NCBI GenBank assembly: GCA_964411985.1
Contig: CAYPNF010000079.1
Span: forward strand, 1 to 32,343
Length of the DNA stretch: 32,343 nt
Reading direction: 5' to 3'
Source of the DNA: CAYPNF01 sp964411985
GTDB taxonomy: Bacteria > Verrucomicrobiota > Verrucomicrobiia > Limisphaerales > J093
Within the stretch, counting starts at the first letter, position 1. Every line of letters begins with the position of its first letter. Below the pieces are notes generated by a model. It did not search any database. It had not been told where the DNA came from and was given only the letters and a program-made list of their open reading frames with translations. The position numbers were made by a program, and so were the translations under genes. Positions 17,001 through 24,292 of the stretch are shown piece by piece.

Positions 17001-19817
17001 CCGGATCTTCCATCGGGGTTCACTCTGGATCCCCGGGCCGGCACTATCTCCGGCGTGCCGTTGAGTTTGGGCGATTTCCCGATCACTTTGGTTGCCAGTA
17101 ACGACTATGGCGTGAGCACCGCGTCGGTAACCCTTCGTGTGTCCTCCGTGGCAGAATGGGGTGTGGAGGTCGGCGCCAGCCATCTCCAGAGATCCGTCGT
17201 GCCGCCCGACTTGGGAGACATCATCGATGTGGCTGCTGGGCAGGAACACTGCTTGGCACTGCGCCCAAATGGAACGGTTGTTGCATGGGGTGGTAACTCC
17301 TACCACCAGACAGAGGTTCCTCCGGGCTTGAGCAACGTCATCGCAGTTGTCGGAGGTAGTTGGCATAGTCTGGCACTCCGATCCGACGGAACCGCCGTGG
17401 GCTGGGGCTACGATGCAGATGGCCAGGCAACCGTGCCTCCGGGGCTCAGCAACATTGTTGCCCTTTCTGCAGGGGAATCTCATAGCGTCGCCCTGCTCGC
17501 CGATGGCAGGTTGGCTGTCTGGGGAGCCTTCGGAACCGGTGGAACGAACACTCAGTGTGACCTCAGAAACGTGGTGGCAGTGGCTGCGGGGCAAAGGTCC
17601 ACGCTCGCGCTTCGCGCCGATGGCACGGTTGTGAGATGGGATGGGCTTGCCTGGATAACCACCCGGTGGAACAACGTGATGTCGATAGCGGCCTGCGGCG
17701 GTGTGAACCTGGTTCTGCACTCAGACCGCACTGTGCAAGTCGAAGGAGGTTACTGGGATCCTGATCGCCTAGGGTTTCGATCCTTGGCGGCGCCTGCTGG
17801 GATCTCGAACATCGTACGCATTGCGGCAGGTCCCTCCTATTGCCTGGCACTGCGGGAAGATGGTGTGCTGTATGCTTGGGGAGCCTTGGAGCGGCACTCT
17901 ACTTATGCCCTGGCCGAGGTGCCGGTTGGCTTGCGGAATGTCGCAGGAATTGCCGCAGGCGGGTCTTGCATCTGCGCTCTGGTGGGGCTTCCCGACGGCT
18001 TGGCGGCCCCTCAGCCCGTCGGTGCCCGCCTCCTGATGGCTTCGGCAGACAGTCATTTCGAACATCAATTCCTCACGCGCAACGGCACTGAGGTCTTCGC
18101 CGTCACCGGCATGCCCCCGGGATTGGAACTGGATGCCCGAAACGGGATCCTACGCGGATGGCCTGATGAGCCGGGAAGCTATGCTCTTACCCTAACCGCC
18201 AGCAACTCCGTTGGACAGAGCCAATGGCCCGTGTCCCTTGTGGTGCAACAACCGGTCCTGCAGGTCGTTCTTCGCGATGTTGTGCCGGCCACCCTGGGCG
18301 CCGTTTTTCGGTATTCTCCGGAGATTCAGGGCGTGCCAACCTGGATCGAGGCTTCGCGATTGCCAGTCGGCCTCAGCATGGATCCGCTGACAGGCCAGAT
18401 CGACGGCGTGCCTCGAACCGCCGGAGACTTCCTGGTCACCATCACTGCGACCAATCGCTTTGGTGCTGCCTCGGGTCAGTTGACGTTCCGAATATCGCCT
18501 GTGGCGCTTTGGAGCACTCCGTCGGTTTCCGTCGACAACCCGATTCTGAAACTGGCCCCAAATCTAGCCGACACCGTCGGCATTTCCATAGGCGCCGAAC
18601 ATGCACTTGCGCTGCGCTCCGATGGTACCGTCGTTGCCTGGGGTTCCAGGGGCAGTCGGCAGACGGCGGTGCCTCAGCGTTTGTCCAACGTCGTAGAGGT
18701 CGCGGCCGGCGATCACCACAGCTTGGCCTTGCGTGCGGATGGAACGGTGGTGGCTTGGGGCGAGGGCTACCAGGGAGAGACCAAGGTGCCCTCAGACTTG
18801 AGCAATGCGGTTGCGGTGGTCGCGGGCGCCTACCATAGCCTGGCGCTGCGAACCGATGGCAGCTTGACGGCCTGGGGCGATAGCCGGTATGGACAGACTC
18901 GTATCCCCGAGGGTTTGAGCAACGTTCTGGCCATTGCTGCAGGAGGACTGCACAACCTGGCGCTGCGATCGGACGGCACCGTGGTGGACTGGGGAACTCG
19001 CCTTGACAGGGGTGTTAATTGTCCGACGGAGGCCCCCTTCGGGCTTACGGGCATCGTGGCGGTAGCGGCGGGTCTTTTCCACGGCGTGGCCTTGCGCTCC
19101 GACGGGACTGTAGCCGCTTGGGGCAGTAATGAACCGGGCCAGACGGGTGTGCCCGCAGGGTTGAGTAATGTTCTGGCGATTGCTGCGGGGGACTTTCACA
19201 CCCTAGCACTCCGCACCGACGGCACAATCGTGACTTGGGGTTCGTCGTCCGGTGTGCCAACCACAGTTCCTGAGAACCTGAGTCATGTGTCCGCCATCGC
19301 TGCCGGAGGCAGTGGAAGCATGGCTCTTGCCAGCCTCCCGGATGGAGTCGCGGCACCGCGTCTGATCGGGCCGCGGTTCCTTATGGCCGTCGCCGGGCAA
19401 GATTTTCAGCATCGAATCATGGCCCTAAACGGTGCCACTGACTTCCGTGCCGAGGGTCTGCCGCCAGGTTTGTCCCTGGACCAGCACACCGGAATCATCC
19501 TTGGCCGCACGGCGGATGCCGGGACCTACCCTGTTTTTGTGACGGCAGCCAATGTCATTGGCACCCATCACTTGACCGTCCAACTTATCATCAACTCCCC
19601 CTCGATACCCGCCCTTTCCACACGGACCCCTTACCCGGGAATCGTGGACCTGGAGTGGAATGCGGACCTTTCATGGTTCCTCGAGTACAGAGCGGATCTC
19701 GGTGACCCTGGTTGGACCTCAATCCAGGACGGCATCACCACGGATCAAGCCAAAGCTCGCTATCGTGATGAATCCGGATCTGGACAGCGCTTTTTCCGGC
19801 TTCGGAGACGAGAGTAG
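14017..19817 (+). CDS. Giant secreted protein with four RCC1-type propellers and putative-Ig modules (assembly gap inside)
   Basis: One gene of about 1930 residues, interrupted only by ten Ns at 16797-16806; the frame differs on the two sides because the gap length is arbitrary. After a short basic N-terminus and a hydrophobic stretch (probable export signal), a putative-Ig (He_PIG-like) module appears, with GLPPGL and the pattern LDxxTGxxxG. Four super-repeats follow. Each has seven RCC1-type blades of the form NVVAVAAGxxHSLALRxDGTVVAWG, and each ends with a GxPxGxAAP linker and Ig-like modules. Propellers span about 14458-15274, 15781-16624, 17142-17987 and 18495-19335. The C-terminus carries a last Ig-like module and a tail ending QRFFRLRRRE. 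Such architecture is typical of cell-surface or secreted binding proteins; no catalytic motif is seen and no ligand can be named. ATG 14017 is preferred because the following residues suit a signal sequence. Confidence 0.8.
14458..15274 (+). repeat. RCC1-type propeller 1 (seven blades)
   Basis: Seven blades of about 38-45 residues can be read from VVAWD to ILALIG. Blades 2 and 3 are the most diverged, with TTWG and RGFG in place of the usual AWG. The segment closes with GTPEGMAPP, the linker found after every propeller in this protein. Confidence 0.75.
15781..16624 (+). repeat. RCC1-type propeller 2 (seven blades)
   Basis: Seven blades run from ALWGG to CIAVTG. Blades 3 and 4 (NVVAVAGG, NIVAVAAG) are close to the consensus; blade 6 carries an insertion and ends VVGYG. 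The closing linker is GFPPGVAAP. Confidence 0.75.
16797..16806. other. Assembly gap (10 Ns)
   Basis: Ten undetermined bases fall inside an Ig-like module between propellers 2 and 3. The conserved Trp that opens propeller 1, 2, 3 and 4 lies at 14467, 15796, 17157 and 18510, giving spacings of 1329, 1361 and 1353 bases. The gapped interval is therefore already full length, and few or no bases are likely missing. The roughly 20 bases left of the gap also look low quality (GLSRGPRRASGQ where GLxLDPxTGxLxGQ is expected). Confidence 0.9.
17142..17987 (+). repeat. RCC1-type propeller 3 (seven blades)
   Basis: Seven blades run from VAEWG to ICALVG. Blade 5 is short and degenerate (VQVEG in place of AWG). 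The closing linker is GLPDGLAAP. Confidence 0.75.
18495..19335 (+). repeat. RCC1-type propeller 4 (seven blades)
   Basis: Seven blades run from VALWS to SMALAS. This is the most regular copy, with nearly every blade matching LALRxDGTVVAWG. The closing linker is SLPDGVAAP, followed by the last Ig-like module and the C-terminal tail. Confidence 0.78.
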
Positions 19818-19962
19818 CCAATCCCTGTACTGGCTTCGTTTTGTAGACAGCTGCCTGGGCTGGGAGAATCCGACTTTCCTGCCAGAGCATCTCGAAGCGT
19901 GACGCTCCGCTGTCGGCCCTGTCGAACTGGAAAACCACAACTATTCTCGTCAGGAGGTCTGC

Positions 19963-21249
19963 ATGCGCGTGTACAGCTACGCTGCCTTGGATATCCGGGG
20001 CAAGGAGTTCGAAGGTCAGATCGAGAGCCTTTCTCAATCTCAGGTCATCCGCCGGTTGCGGGAGATGGGCCTGTTTCCCACCCTGGTCAAAGAGCGGGTC
20101 GCATCGACGAAACCCGGAAAGACCGTTGTCCCCCAGGCAGCCCGTCGCGTCGCGTCGGCCAAGGGCGTGCTCTTCGGGACCGGCATTAAGGCGGCCCAGG
20201 TGGCTGCCTTTACGCGGCAGCTCTCCACGCTGATCGAAGCGGGGATCCCCTTGGTGAAAGGGCTCATAGCTATCGAACGGCAGGAGAGGAATCGCCATTT
20301 GCGGGTCATCCAGCACCGGTTGATCGAGGCGATCGAAGGTGGATCCTTGTTCTCGGAAGCCCTGGCGGCCCACCCGCGCGTCTTCAGCAAGCTCTACGTG
20401 AACATGGTGGTGGCGGGCGAAACCGGCGGCATGCTCGATCAGACCCTGGCCCGCCTGGCTGACCTGATGGAGCGCACGGAGCGCCTCAAGTCCAAGGTCA
20501 AGGCTTCCATGTTCTATCCTACGGCTGTGATCACGGTGGCCATCGGTATCCTGAGTCTCCTGATTCTCTTCGTGGTACCCCGTTTTCAAACCGTGTTCGC
20601 TGACCTGACCGGTGGAAAGGGGATGCCCTGGTTCACGCAGTTTGTGATCGATGTCGCCCAGGGAGCCAGGAAACACGCCCTGCTCATTCTGCTGGCCTGC
20701 GGCGCGGTGGTCGCTCTCGGGAAGATTATCCAGAGAACCCGCCTGGGACGGCGTGTCACCGATCGAGTCCAGCTTTGGTTGCCCATCGTCGGTGATCTAT
20801 GTTCTAAGGTGGCCGTCTCCCGCGCGTGCCGCACGCTAGGAACCTTGCTCCAGAATGGGGTCCCCATCCTCCAAACGATCGCCATCGCTCGGGAAACCGC
20901 TACCAACTCCCTCTACGCCGGCACCCTGGATCGCCTCCACCAACAGGTGAAGGAGGGGGAGAACGTCACCCCCACTCTCGAGACCTCCGGGCTCTTCCCC
21001 TCCACCGTGATCAGCATGATCGATGTTGGGGAACAGACTGGGGCGCTTCCGACTATGATGTTGAAAGTGGCCGATACTTACGATGAGGCTGTCGACCATG
21101 CGATGAACGGCCTCATGTCACTCCTCGAACCCATTCTGATCGTGTTCCTGGCTGTGATCGTCGGCAGCATCGTCATCGCCCTGTTTCTCCCGATCTTATC
21201 CCTGATGGACACTGGCTTTGGGGCGGACAAAGGGGAAGGGGAATTCTGA
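19963..21249 (+). CDS. Type II secretion / type IV pilus inner-membrane platform protein (GspF/PilC family)
   Basis: Polytopic platform protein of 428 residues that couples cytoplasmic assembly ATPases to pilin or pseudopilin polymerisation. The N-terminal YSYAALDIRGKEFEG (4-18) is the usual family opening. Two T2SSF domains follow: AAFTRQLSTLIEAGIPL (81-97) through AGETGGML (151-158), and SRACRTLGTLLQNGVPIL (286-303) through DVGEQTGAL (354-362). Membrane helices are predicted at about 184-206, 238-254 and 388-412. Length and both signature motifs are normal. The start is well supported by AGGAGGT, one of the strongest ribosome binding sites in the window, about five bases before the ATG. No pilin or assembly ATPase is adjacent; two PilT-type ATPase genes lie about 4.4 kb further on, on the other strand. 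GspF versus PilC cannot be decided from sequence alone. Confidence 0.93.
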   Translation: MRVYSYAALDIRGKEFEGQIESLSQSQVIRRLREMGLFPTLVKERVASTKPGKTVVPQAARRVASAKGVLFGTGIKAAQVAAFTRQLSTLIEAGIPLVKGLIAIERQERNRHLRVIQHRLIEAIEGGSLFSEALAAHPRVFSKLYVNMVVAGETGGMLDQTLARLADLMERTERLKSKVKASMFYPTAVITVAIGILSLLILFVVPRFQTVFADLTGGKGMPWFTQFVIDVAQGARKHALLILLACGAVVALGKIIQRTRLGRRVTDRVQLWLPIVGDLCSKVAVSRACRTLGTLLQNGVPILQTIAIARETATNSLYAGTLDRLHQQVKEGENVTPTLETSGLFPSTVISMIDVGEQTGALPTMMLKVADTYDEAVDHAMNGLMSLLEPILIVFLAVIVGSIVIALFLPILSLMDTGFGADKGEGEF

Positions 21250-21346
21250 GAGTCTGCCCGAAGAAGCCCCAGGGAGCAAACGGTTCCCGCAACCCTATGT
21301 GATTGATTGTTGATTCAATCCAAGCTAGGCTCAGGAAGTCGTAAGC

Positions 21347-21670
21347 ATGCGAACCGATCCGCCTCAAGCTGCCTGTGCTGAGAACCGAATCCCAGAGCGG
21401 TTTCGCTCCGATCTCCTGCCTGTCGCAAAGCGCGTGTTCTGGTGGGGGGAACCCGAGGAGTGGTTGGACGACCCGATGCGTTTTGTGGCCCAGGTGATGA
21501 CTTACGGGGATTGGGATGATACCTCCCTGGTGGTCCGCCTGCTGGGCGAATCCATCTTCCAACAAGTCCTGACGGATCCTCCTGCTGGGGTGTTCGATGC
21601 GAAATCCTGGAGCTACTGGCACCATCGGTATCGTCGGGAGGTGCCCCCGCTGCCGATTCGCAAACTGTAA
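21347..21670 (+). CDS. DUF6922-like small protein, putative partner of the AbiEii-type toxin
   Basis: A 107-residue protein directly upstream of an AbiEii-type gene. The sequence has IPERFRSDL (15-23), an FWW segment, the central pattern RFVAQVMTYGDWDDTSLVV (about 45-63) and a C-terminal WSYWHHRY (88-95). This resembles the DUF6922 pattern (an FW motif, a RxxxYGD-type core and a C-terminal FW) that commonly sits before nucleotidyltransferase toxin genes; the match is from memory. It carries no helix-turn-helix I can see, unlike AbiEi antitoxins. The stop is one base before the toxin ATG (TAATATG), so the two genes are surely co-translated. AGGAAG lies eight bases before ATG 21347. A second, broken copy of its middle part occurs at 23375-23464. 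Confidence 0.65.
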   Translation: MRTDPPQAACAENRIPERFRSDLLPVAKRVFWWGEPEEWLDDPMRFVAQVMTYGDWDDTSLVVRLLGESIFQQVLTDPPAGVFDAKSWSYWHHRYRREVPPLPIRKL

Positions 21671-21671
21671 T

Positions 21672-22340
21672 ATGCTTCAACCTCGCCTTGAAATACTGCC
21701 GGCTGCCCAGCGAGCCTTGTGGCCCAGGCTCGTTCAAGTGCCACGGCACTTTGTGCTCTACGGCGGCACAGCATTGGCGCTGAGGTTGGGGCACCGCGCT
21801 TCGTTGGATTTCGATTTTTTCACGAGCGAGTCGGTTAGACCGAACGAATTGCTTACGCAGTTGGAATTCCTTAAGGATGCGAAGGTGCTGCAGACTGCCA
21901 GTCATACTCTGACCGTGGCCGTGGATTGTGGTTCTCCCGTAAAGGTGTCCTTCTTCGGAGGCCTCCGGCTTGGACGAGTGGGGGAGCCTGACCGCACGCC
22001 GGACGGTGTGCTCAGTGTTGCCTCGCTACTGGATCTCGCCGGTACCAAAGCAGCGGTGATTTACCAAAGGGCGGAGTCAAAGGACTACCTTGACCTGTTG
22101 GCCATTCTGGACAGCGGGATCAGTCTCTCTCTGGCGATGGCAGCGGCGAGAGCCATCTATGGAGAGCAGTACAACCCCATGCTCACGGTGAAGTCGTTGA
22201 GCTATTTTGGTGATGGTGATTTGTCAAAGTTGACCGAGACGCAGAAGGCTCAGTTAGCTCGGCTGGCATCGAGTCAAGGGCTCGACCTCCCAGCACTTCC
22301 ACGGCGGTCGGAGACACTGTCGCCTCGTGAATCGCTATGA
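21672..22340 (+). CDS. AbiEii/AbiGii-type nucleotidyltransferase toxin
   Basis: A 222-residue nucleotidyltransferase of the AbiEii (type IV toxin, MenT-like) superfamily. The active-site region reads LYGGTALALRLGHRASLDFDFF (29-50 region): the GG motif at 31-32 and the metal-binding SLDFD (44-48, D46 and D48). A second conserved part, TKAAVIYQRAESKDYLDL (125-142), contains the Lys and the KDxxDL element of the family. Characterised members modify tRNA or other targets with nucleotides and stop growth or abort phage infection; the target here is unknown. It is shorter than many AbiEii proteins (often 250-300 residues), but the catalytic half is intact. The start is ATG 21672, one base after the preceding stop; the frame is open further upstream inside the previous gene, but the family sequence starts here. 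Confidence 0.85.
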   Translation: MLQPRLEILPAAQRALWPRLVQVPRHFVLYGGTALALRLGHRASLDFDFFTSESVRPNELLTQLEFLKDAKVLQTASHTLTVAVDCGSPVKVSFFGGLRLGRVGEPDRTPDGVLSVASLLDLAGTKAAVIYQRAESKDYLDLLAILDSGISLSLAMAAARAIYGEQYNPMLTVKSLSYFGDGDLSKLTETQKAQLARLASSQGLDLPALPRRSETLSPRESL

Positions 22341-22347
22341 ACGCCGC

Positions 22348-22366
22348 AATCTCCCAACGGGGGATT
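22348..22366. terminator. Stem-loop just after the toxin gene
   Basis: AATCTCCC (22348-22355) pairs with GGGGGATT (22359-22366), eight pairs including one T-G wobble, around AAC. It begins seven bases after the AbiEii stop. It may end the toxin transcript; no T-run follows. Confidence 0.3.
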
Positions 22367-22381
22367 ACCCAGTGGCAAACA

Positions 22382-22644
22382 CAATGGGGTCAGGTCCATA
22401 TAGTTGACACAAGTGGAAAGCGAGGTGAGGATCGGAAAATATGGCTAGGCCGTTACGAGTTCTGATTGCTGAGGGATGGTACCACGTGATGAGCGGGGAA
22501 ACCGGAGGGCGGAGCTGTCTTCTTGAGGCGGTGGCGCGGGGGGCGCGGAGGTTCCATCGAGGGCTTTCACACCGCTCCGCGCAAGCTGTGTGTAATCAAG
22601 TGGCTAAGATCCTATATGTTGCAAATATAGATCTGACCCCATTG
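22382..22644 (+). mobile_element. 263-bp inverted-repeat element with a REP-type (Y1) transposase remnant
   Basis: The left end reads CAATGGGGTCAGGTCCATAT and the right end, on the opposite strand, CAATGGGGTCAGATCTATAT: 18 of 20 positions match. AATGGGGTCAG-type ends are, to my knowledge, widespread next to REP-associated tyrosine (Y1/IS200-like) transposase genes. Between them lies a remnant of such a gene (22441 onward). At 263 bp the element cannot encode a full transposase, so it is a non-autonomous or decayed copy. I see no clear target-site duplication, as expected for Y1-type movement. Confidence 0.7.
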
Positions 22645-22653
22645 CCTTTATGA
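22441..22653 (+). pseudogene. Truncated REP-associated (Y1) transposase
   Basis: The reading frame begins MARPLRVLIAEGWYHVMSGE, which matches the start of REP-associated tyrosine transposases (ARPLR...WYHV[MT]...). After about 28 residues the similarity ends. The HUH motif and catalytic tyrosine region of a full 200-300 residue protein are absent, and the last residues read through the right inverted repeat. I interpret it as an internal-deletion derivative. It could at most give a 70-residue peptide without catalytic activity. Confidence 0.65.
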
Positions 22654-23000
22654 ATAAAAGGCTTTTGCTGCTGGGCAGGTGGTGTTGCATACCGCTAGCC
22701 GTTTGCGTGGCGGCGACTGTCTGTTACCGAAGCGGGCCGCTCCCGGTGTTTAATGGGATTGTTCGCGCGCGGCAACCACTCGACTCTTATCTCGAAGGAC
22801 GCGGGCCGGCTACCCGAGTTGTCTCAGCCAGTGAAGCCTCTAGAATCGCCAGGCAGTTTGGCATGGACATGTCTTCTGTTCAGGCATTGTGTGGGAAATA
22901 CCCGACAATCCTATTCGTTCCCTACGATGCCTCGACTACCTGCCTACTCTTCTTTGACGGAGAGAAACGAGCCGTCGCGTATGTTTTGGGAAGCCAGTAG
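22650..23000 (+). CDS. Small exported protein of unknown function
   Basis: A 116-residue protein I do not recognise. The N-terminus MNKRLLLLGRWCCIPLAVCV, followed by AATVC, is a basic then hydrophobic segment typical of a signal peptide or single membrane anchor. No proper lipobox is present. The rest (about 30-116) has an EASRIARQFGMDMSSVQAL helix-like stretch (62-80) and a beta-rich C-terminus with FVPYD and LLFFDGEKRAVAYVLG. The mature part has two cysteines, near residues 81 and 98, which could pair in the periplasm. The ATG is only five bases beyond the right inverted repeat of the mobile element, so its original upstream region may have been replaced by the insertion. No ribosome binding site is seen. 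Confidence 0.5.
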   Translation: MNKRLLLLGRWCCIPLAVCVAATVCYRSGPLPVFNGIVRARQPLDSYLEGRGPATRVVSASEASRIARQFGMDMSSVQALCGKYPTILFVPYDASTTCLLFFDGEKRAVAYVLGSQ

Positions 23001-23215
23001 AGAGTGTGAGGTTAGGTGTTACGAACTTAATTGAGGTAGTAAGAACGCTTGATTTGGCGTCGTAAGGATTTTGGGCGTTTGGCCGCACTGTCGTCGTATT
23101 GTGTTGCCGAACAGCCACGCACGGATCGTAGGGCTGTGACGCCACGGAGCAGTTCTGGGAACCGAACACCCGCCCTCCTAAGTCCGCCCGAGGTGGTATC
23201 GTAAAGGACGGTTTC

Positions 23216-23326
23216 TTAGAGGGAGACCCCACTGGGATCGTTCTGGAGCAGGGGCGCGAGGGATGCCAGGCGTGCGGCCCGGATCTGTTCACGAGACCAC
23301 CGTGGTTGCTGGGAGGGGGCTGTCAT
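23216..23326 (-). pseudogene. Possible N-terminal remnant of an unrecognised gene
   Basis: A 36-residue frame starts MTAPSQQPRWSREQIRAARL, continues with an amphipathic ASLAPLLQ stretch and stops soon after at a TAA. The composition looks like the start of a real protein, but I cannot name a family and the rest is missing. It may be chance. Confidence 0.2.
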
Positions 23327-23374
23327 AGTCTTTTCGCCTGTCGGGCTGGAGGAGCACGCGGTTGATTTGCTTGA

Positions 23375-23464
23375 GGCCCAGGTGATGACTTATAGGGATT
23401 GGGATGACACCTCCCTGGTGGTCCGCCTGGTGGGCGAATCCATCTTCCAACAGGTCCCCTGACG
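23375..23464 (+). pseudogene. Broken second copy of the DUF6922-like gene (direct repeat)
   Basis: This 90-base segment matches 21487-21574 at 83 of 88 positions, with a two-base CC insertion near its end. In the original reading frame it gives QVMTYRDWDDTSLVV and then stops at the frameshift (QQVP*). Similarity begins and ends abruptly. It is therefore a fragment, not a working gene, and forms an imperfect direct repeat with the intact gene on the other side of the toxin. Confidence 0.85.
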
Positions 23465-23480
23465 CGGGGACACTTCAGGC

Positions 23481-23523
23481 TTGTGCGCCCGGCAACCGGG
23501 GTTAGAATCGCAAGCAGTACTGC
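23481..23523 (+). promoter_or_regulatory. Candidate promoter and palindromes before the GYF-cNMP gene
   Basis: TTGTGC (23481-23486, weak -35) and TAGAAT (23503-23508, five of six -10 bases) are 16 bases apart. The spacer contains the inverted repeat CCCGG-CAA-CCGGG (23488-23500). A perfect 10-base palindrome, GCAGTACTGC (23514-23523), lies 26 bases before ATG 23550. These could be operator sites; the support is by eye only. Confidence 0.28.
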
Positions 23524-23549
23524 ATTGAGCCAAATCTTGTCGCCAGCAT

Positions 23550-24257
23550 ATGATTGAGAATCCTGCCATCTATTTTCGAACCTGGGGCATCGACAACATC
23601 GCCTATGGCCCCGTGGAGCTGCCCACCCTGGTGGATTGGATCCGGCAAGGGCGGGTTCTGAAGGATTCGTGGGTGTATCGTGAAGACACGGCGGAGTGGG
23701 TTCGAGCCTCGCAGATGACCGAGCTGAAGATCCTCTTCAAGTCCAAGGCGCCTGCGTCCGCGCCGGGAGCGCCGGAACACGGTATTACTCCCACCGCCCT
23801 GCGTCGGATCAAGCTCTTCGCAGACATGGACGAACGCCAGATCGCTTCCTTCGTTCAGTATATGGAGGTCCTCAATCTCCCGGCCAACACTTACGTATTT
23901 CGCAAGGGAGAACCCGGGGACTCGATGTTTCTGGTGCTGCACGGGGAGGTTCGTGCGCGGGTCACGGTGGGGGGCGATGAATCCACTTTGGCCACCCTGG
24001 GGGTGGGCGATTGCTTCGGGGAATTGGCTGTTTTGGATGAAAGCCCCAGGTCAGCCGACGTGGTTTCCAACGCCGAAAGCGTCCTTCTCAAGATCTCTGG
24101 GAGTTCGCTCAAGCGCCTGTTTCAGGAGGCCCCGGCCCTGGCCGCCCCTTTCCTGCTGGTCTTGAACAGAACCATCACCTCGCGGGTGCGCAGCCTGACG
24201 AAACGGTACGAGGACTCGATTCTCTTTGCCCGCAGTTCCAGCCGTAAGCAGGGCTGA
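23550..24257 (+). CDS. GYF_2-cyclic-nucleotide-binding domain protein
   Basis: A 235-residue cytoplasmic protein joining a GYF_2-type domain (about 8-64: IYFRTWG, YGPVELPTLVDWIRQGRV, DSWVYRE, EW) to a cNMP-binding domain (about 88-205). The binding domain has IKLFADMDERQIASF, the FRKGEPGDSMFLVLHGEVR segment and a phosphate-binding cassette FGELAVLDESPRSA (156-169) with the Glu and Arg needed to hold cyclic nucleotide. There is no DNA-binding helix-turn-helix, so it is not a CRP-type regulator. GYF_2 domains bind proline-rich peptides or partner proteins in other proteins, so it may act as a cNMP-controlled adaptor. It stops 35 bases from the oppositely oriented DUF3307 gene; the nearby cyclase and second cNMP-binding protein suggest one pathway. 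Confidence 0.85.
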   Translation: MIENPAIYFRTWGIDNIAYGPVELPTLVDWIRQGRVLKDSWVYREDTAEWVRASQMTELKILFKSKAPASAPGAPEHGITPTALRRIKLFADMDERQIASFVQYMEVLNLPANTYVFRKGEPGDSMFLVLHGEVRARVTVGGDESTLATLGVGDCFGELAVLDESPRSADVVSNAESVLLKISGSSLKRLFQEAPALAAPFLLVLNRTITSRVRSLTKRYEDSILFARSSSRKQG

Positions 24258-24292
24258 CAGGCCGATGGACGCTTGGTACCCAGCTGCGTCGC

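Larger units (their letters stand above)
23001..23549. other. Gene-poor stretch with gene fragments
   Basis: This 549-base stretch holds the broken DUF6922-like copy (23375-23464), a short minus-strand frame that may be a gene remnant (23216-23326) and candidate control sites before the gene at 23550. From 23001 to about 23215 I see nothing recognisable. It looks like a decayed accessory spot. Confidence 0.5.

Noticed and set aside
16791..17720. 309-residue minus-strand frame opposite the RCC1-repeat gene
   Set aside because: Its internal repetition mirrors the RCC1 repeats of the plus strand; it is an antisense shadow.
14458..19335. CRISPR array or simple tandem repeat
   Set aside because: The periodicity is about 117-130 bases with degenerate sequence and preserved codons; it encodes protein repeats.
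16608..19817. A separate second RCC1 gene starting before the gap
   Set aside because: The start would lie inside the first frame, and the frame switch coincides with the Ns; one interrupted gene explains everything.
19735..20676. 313-residue minus-strand frame opposite the GspF/PilC gene
   Set aside because: The plus strand encodes an intact platform protein with a strong ribosome binding site.
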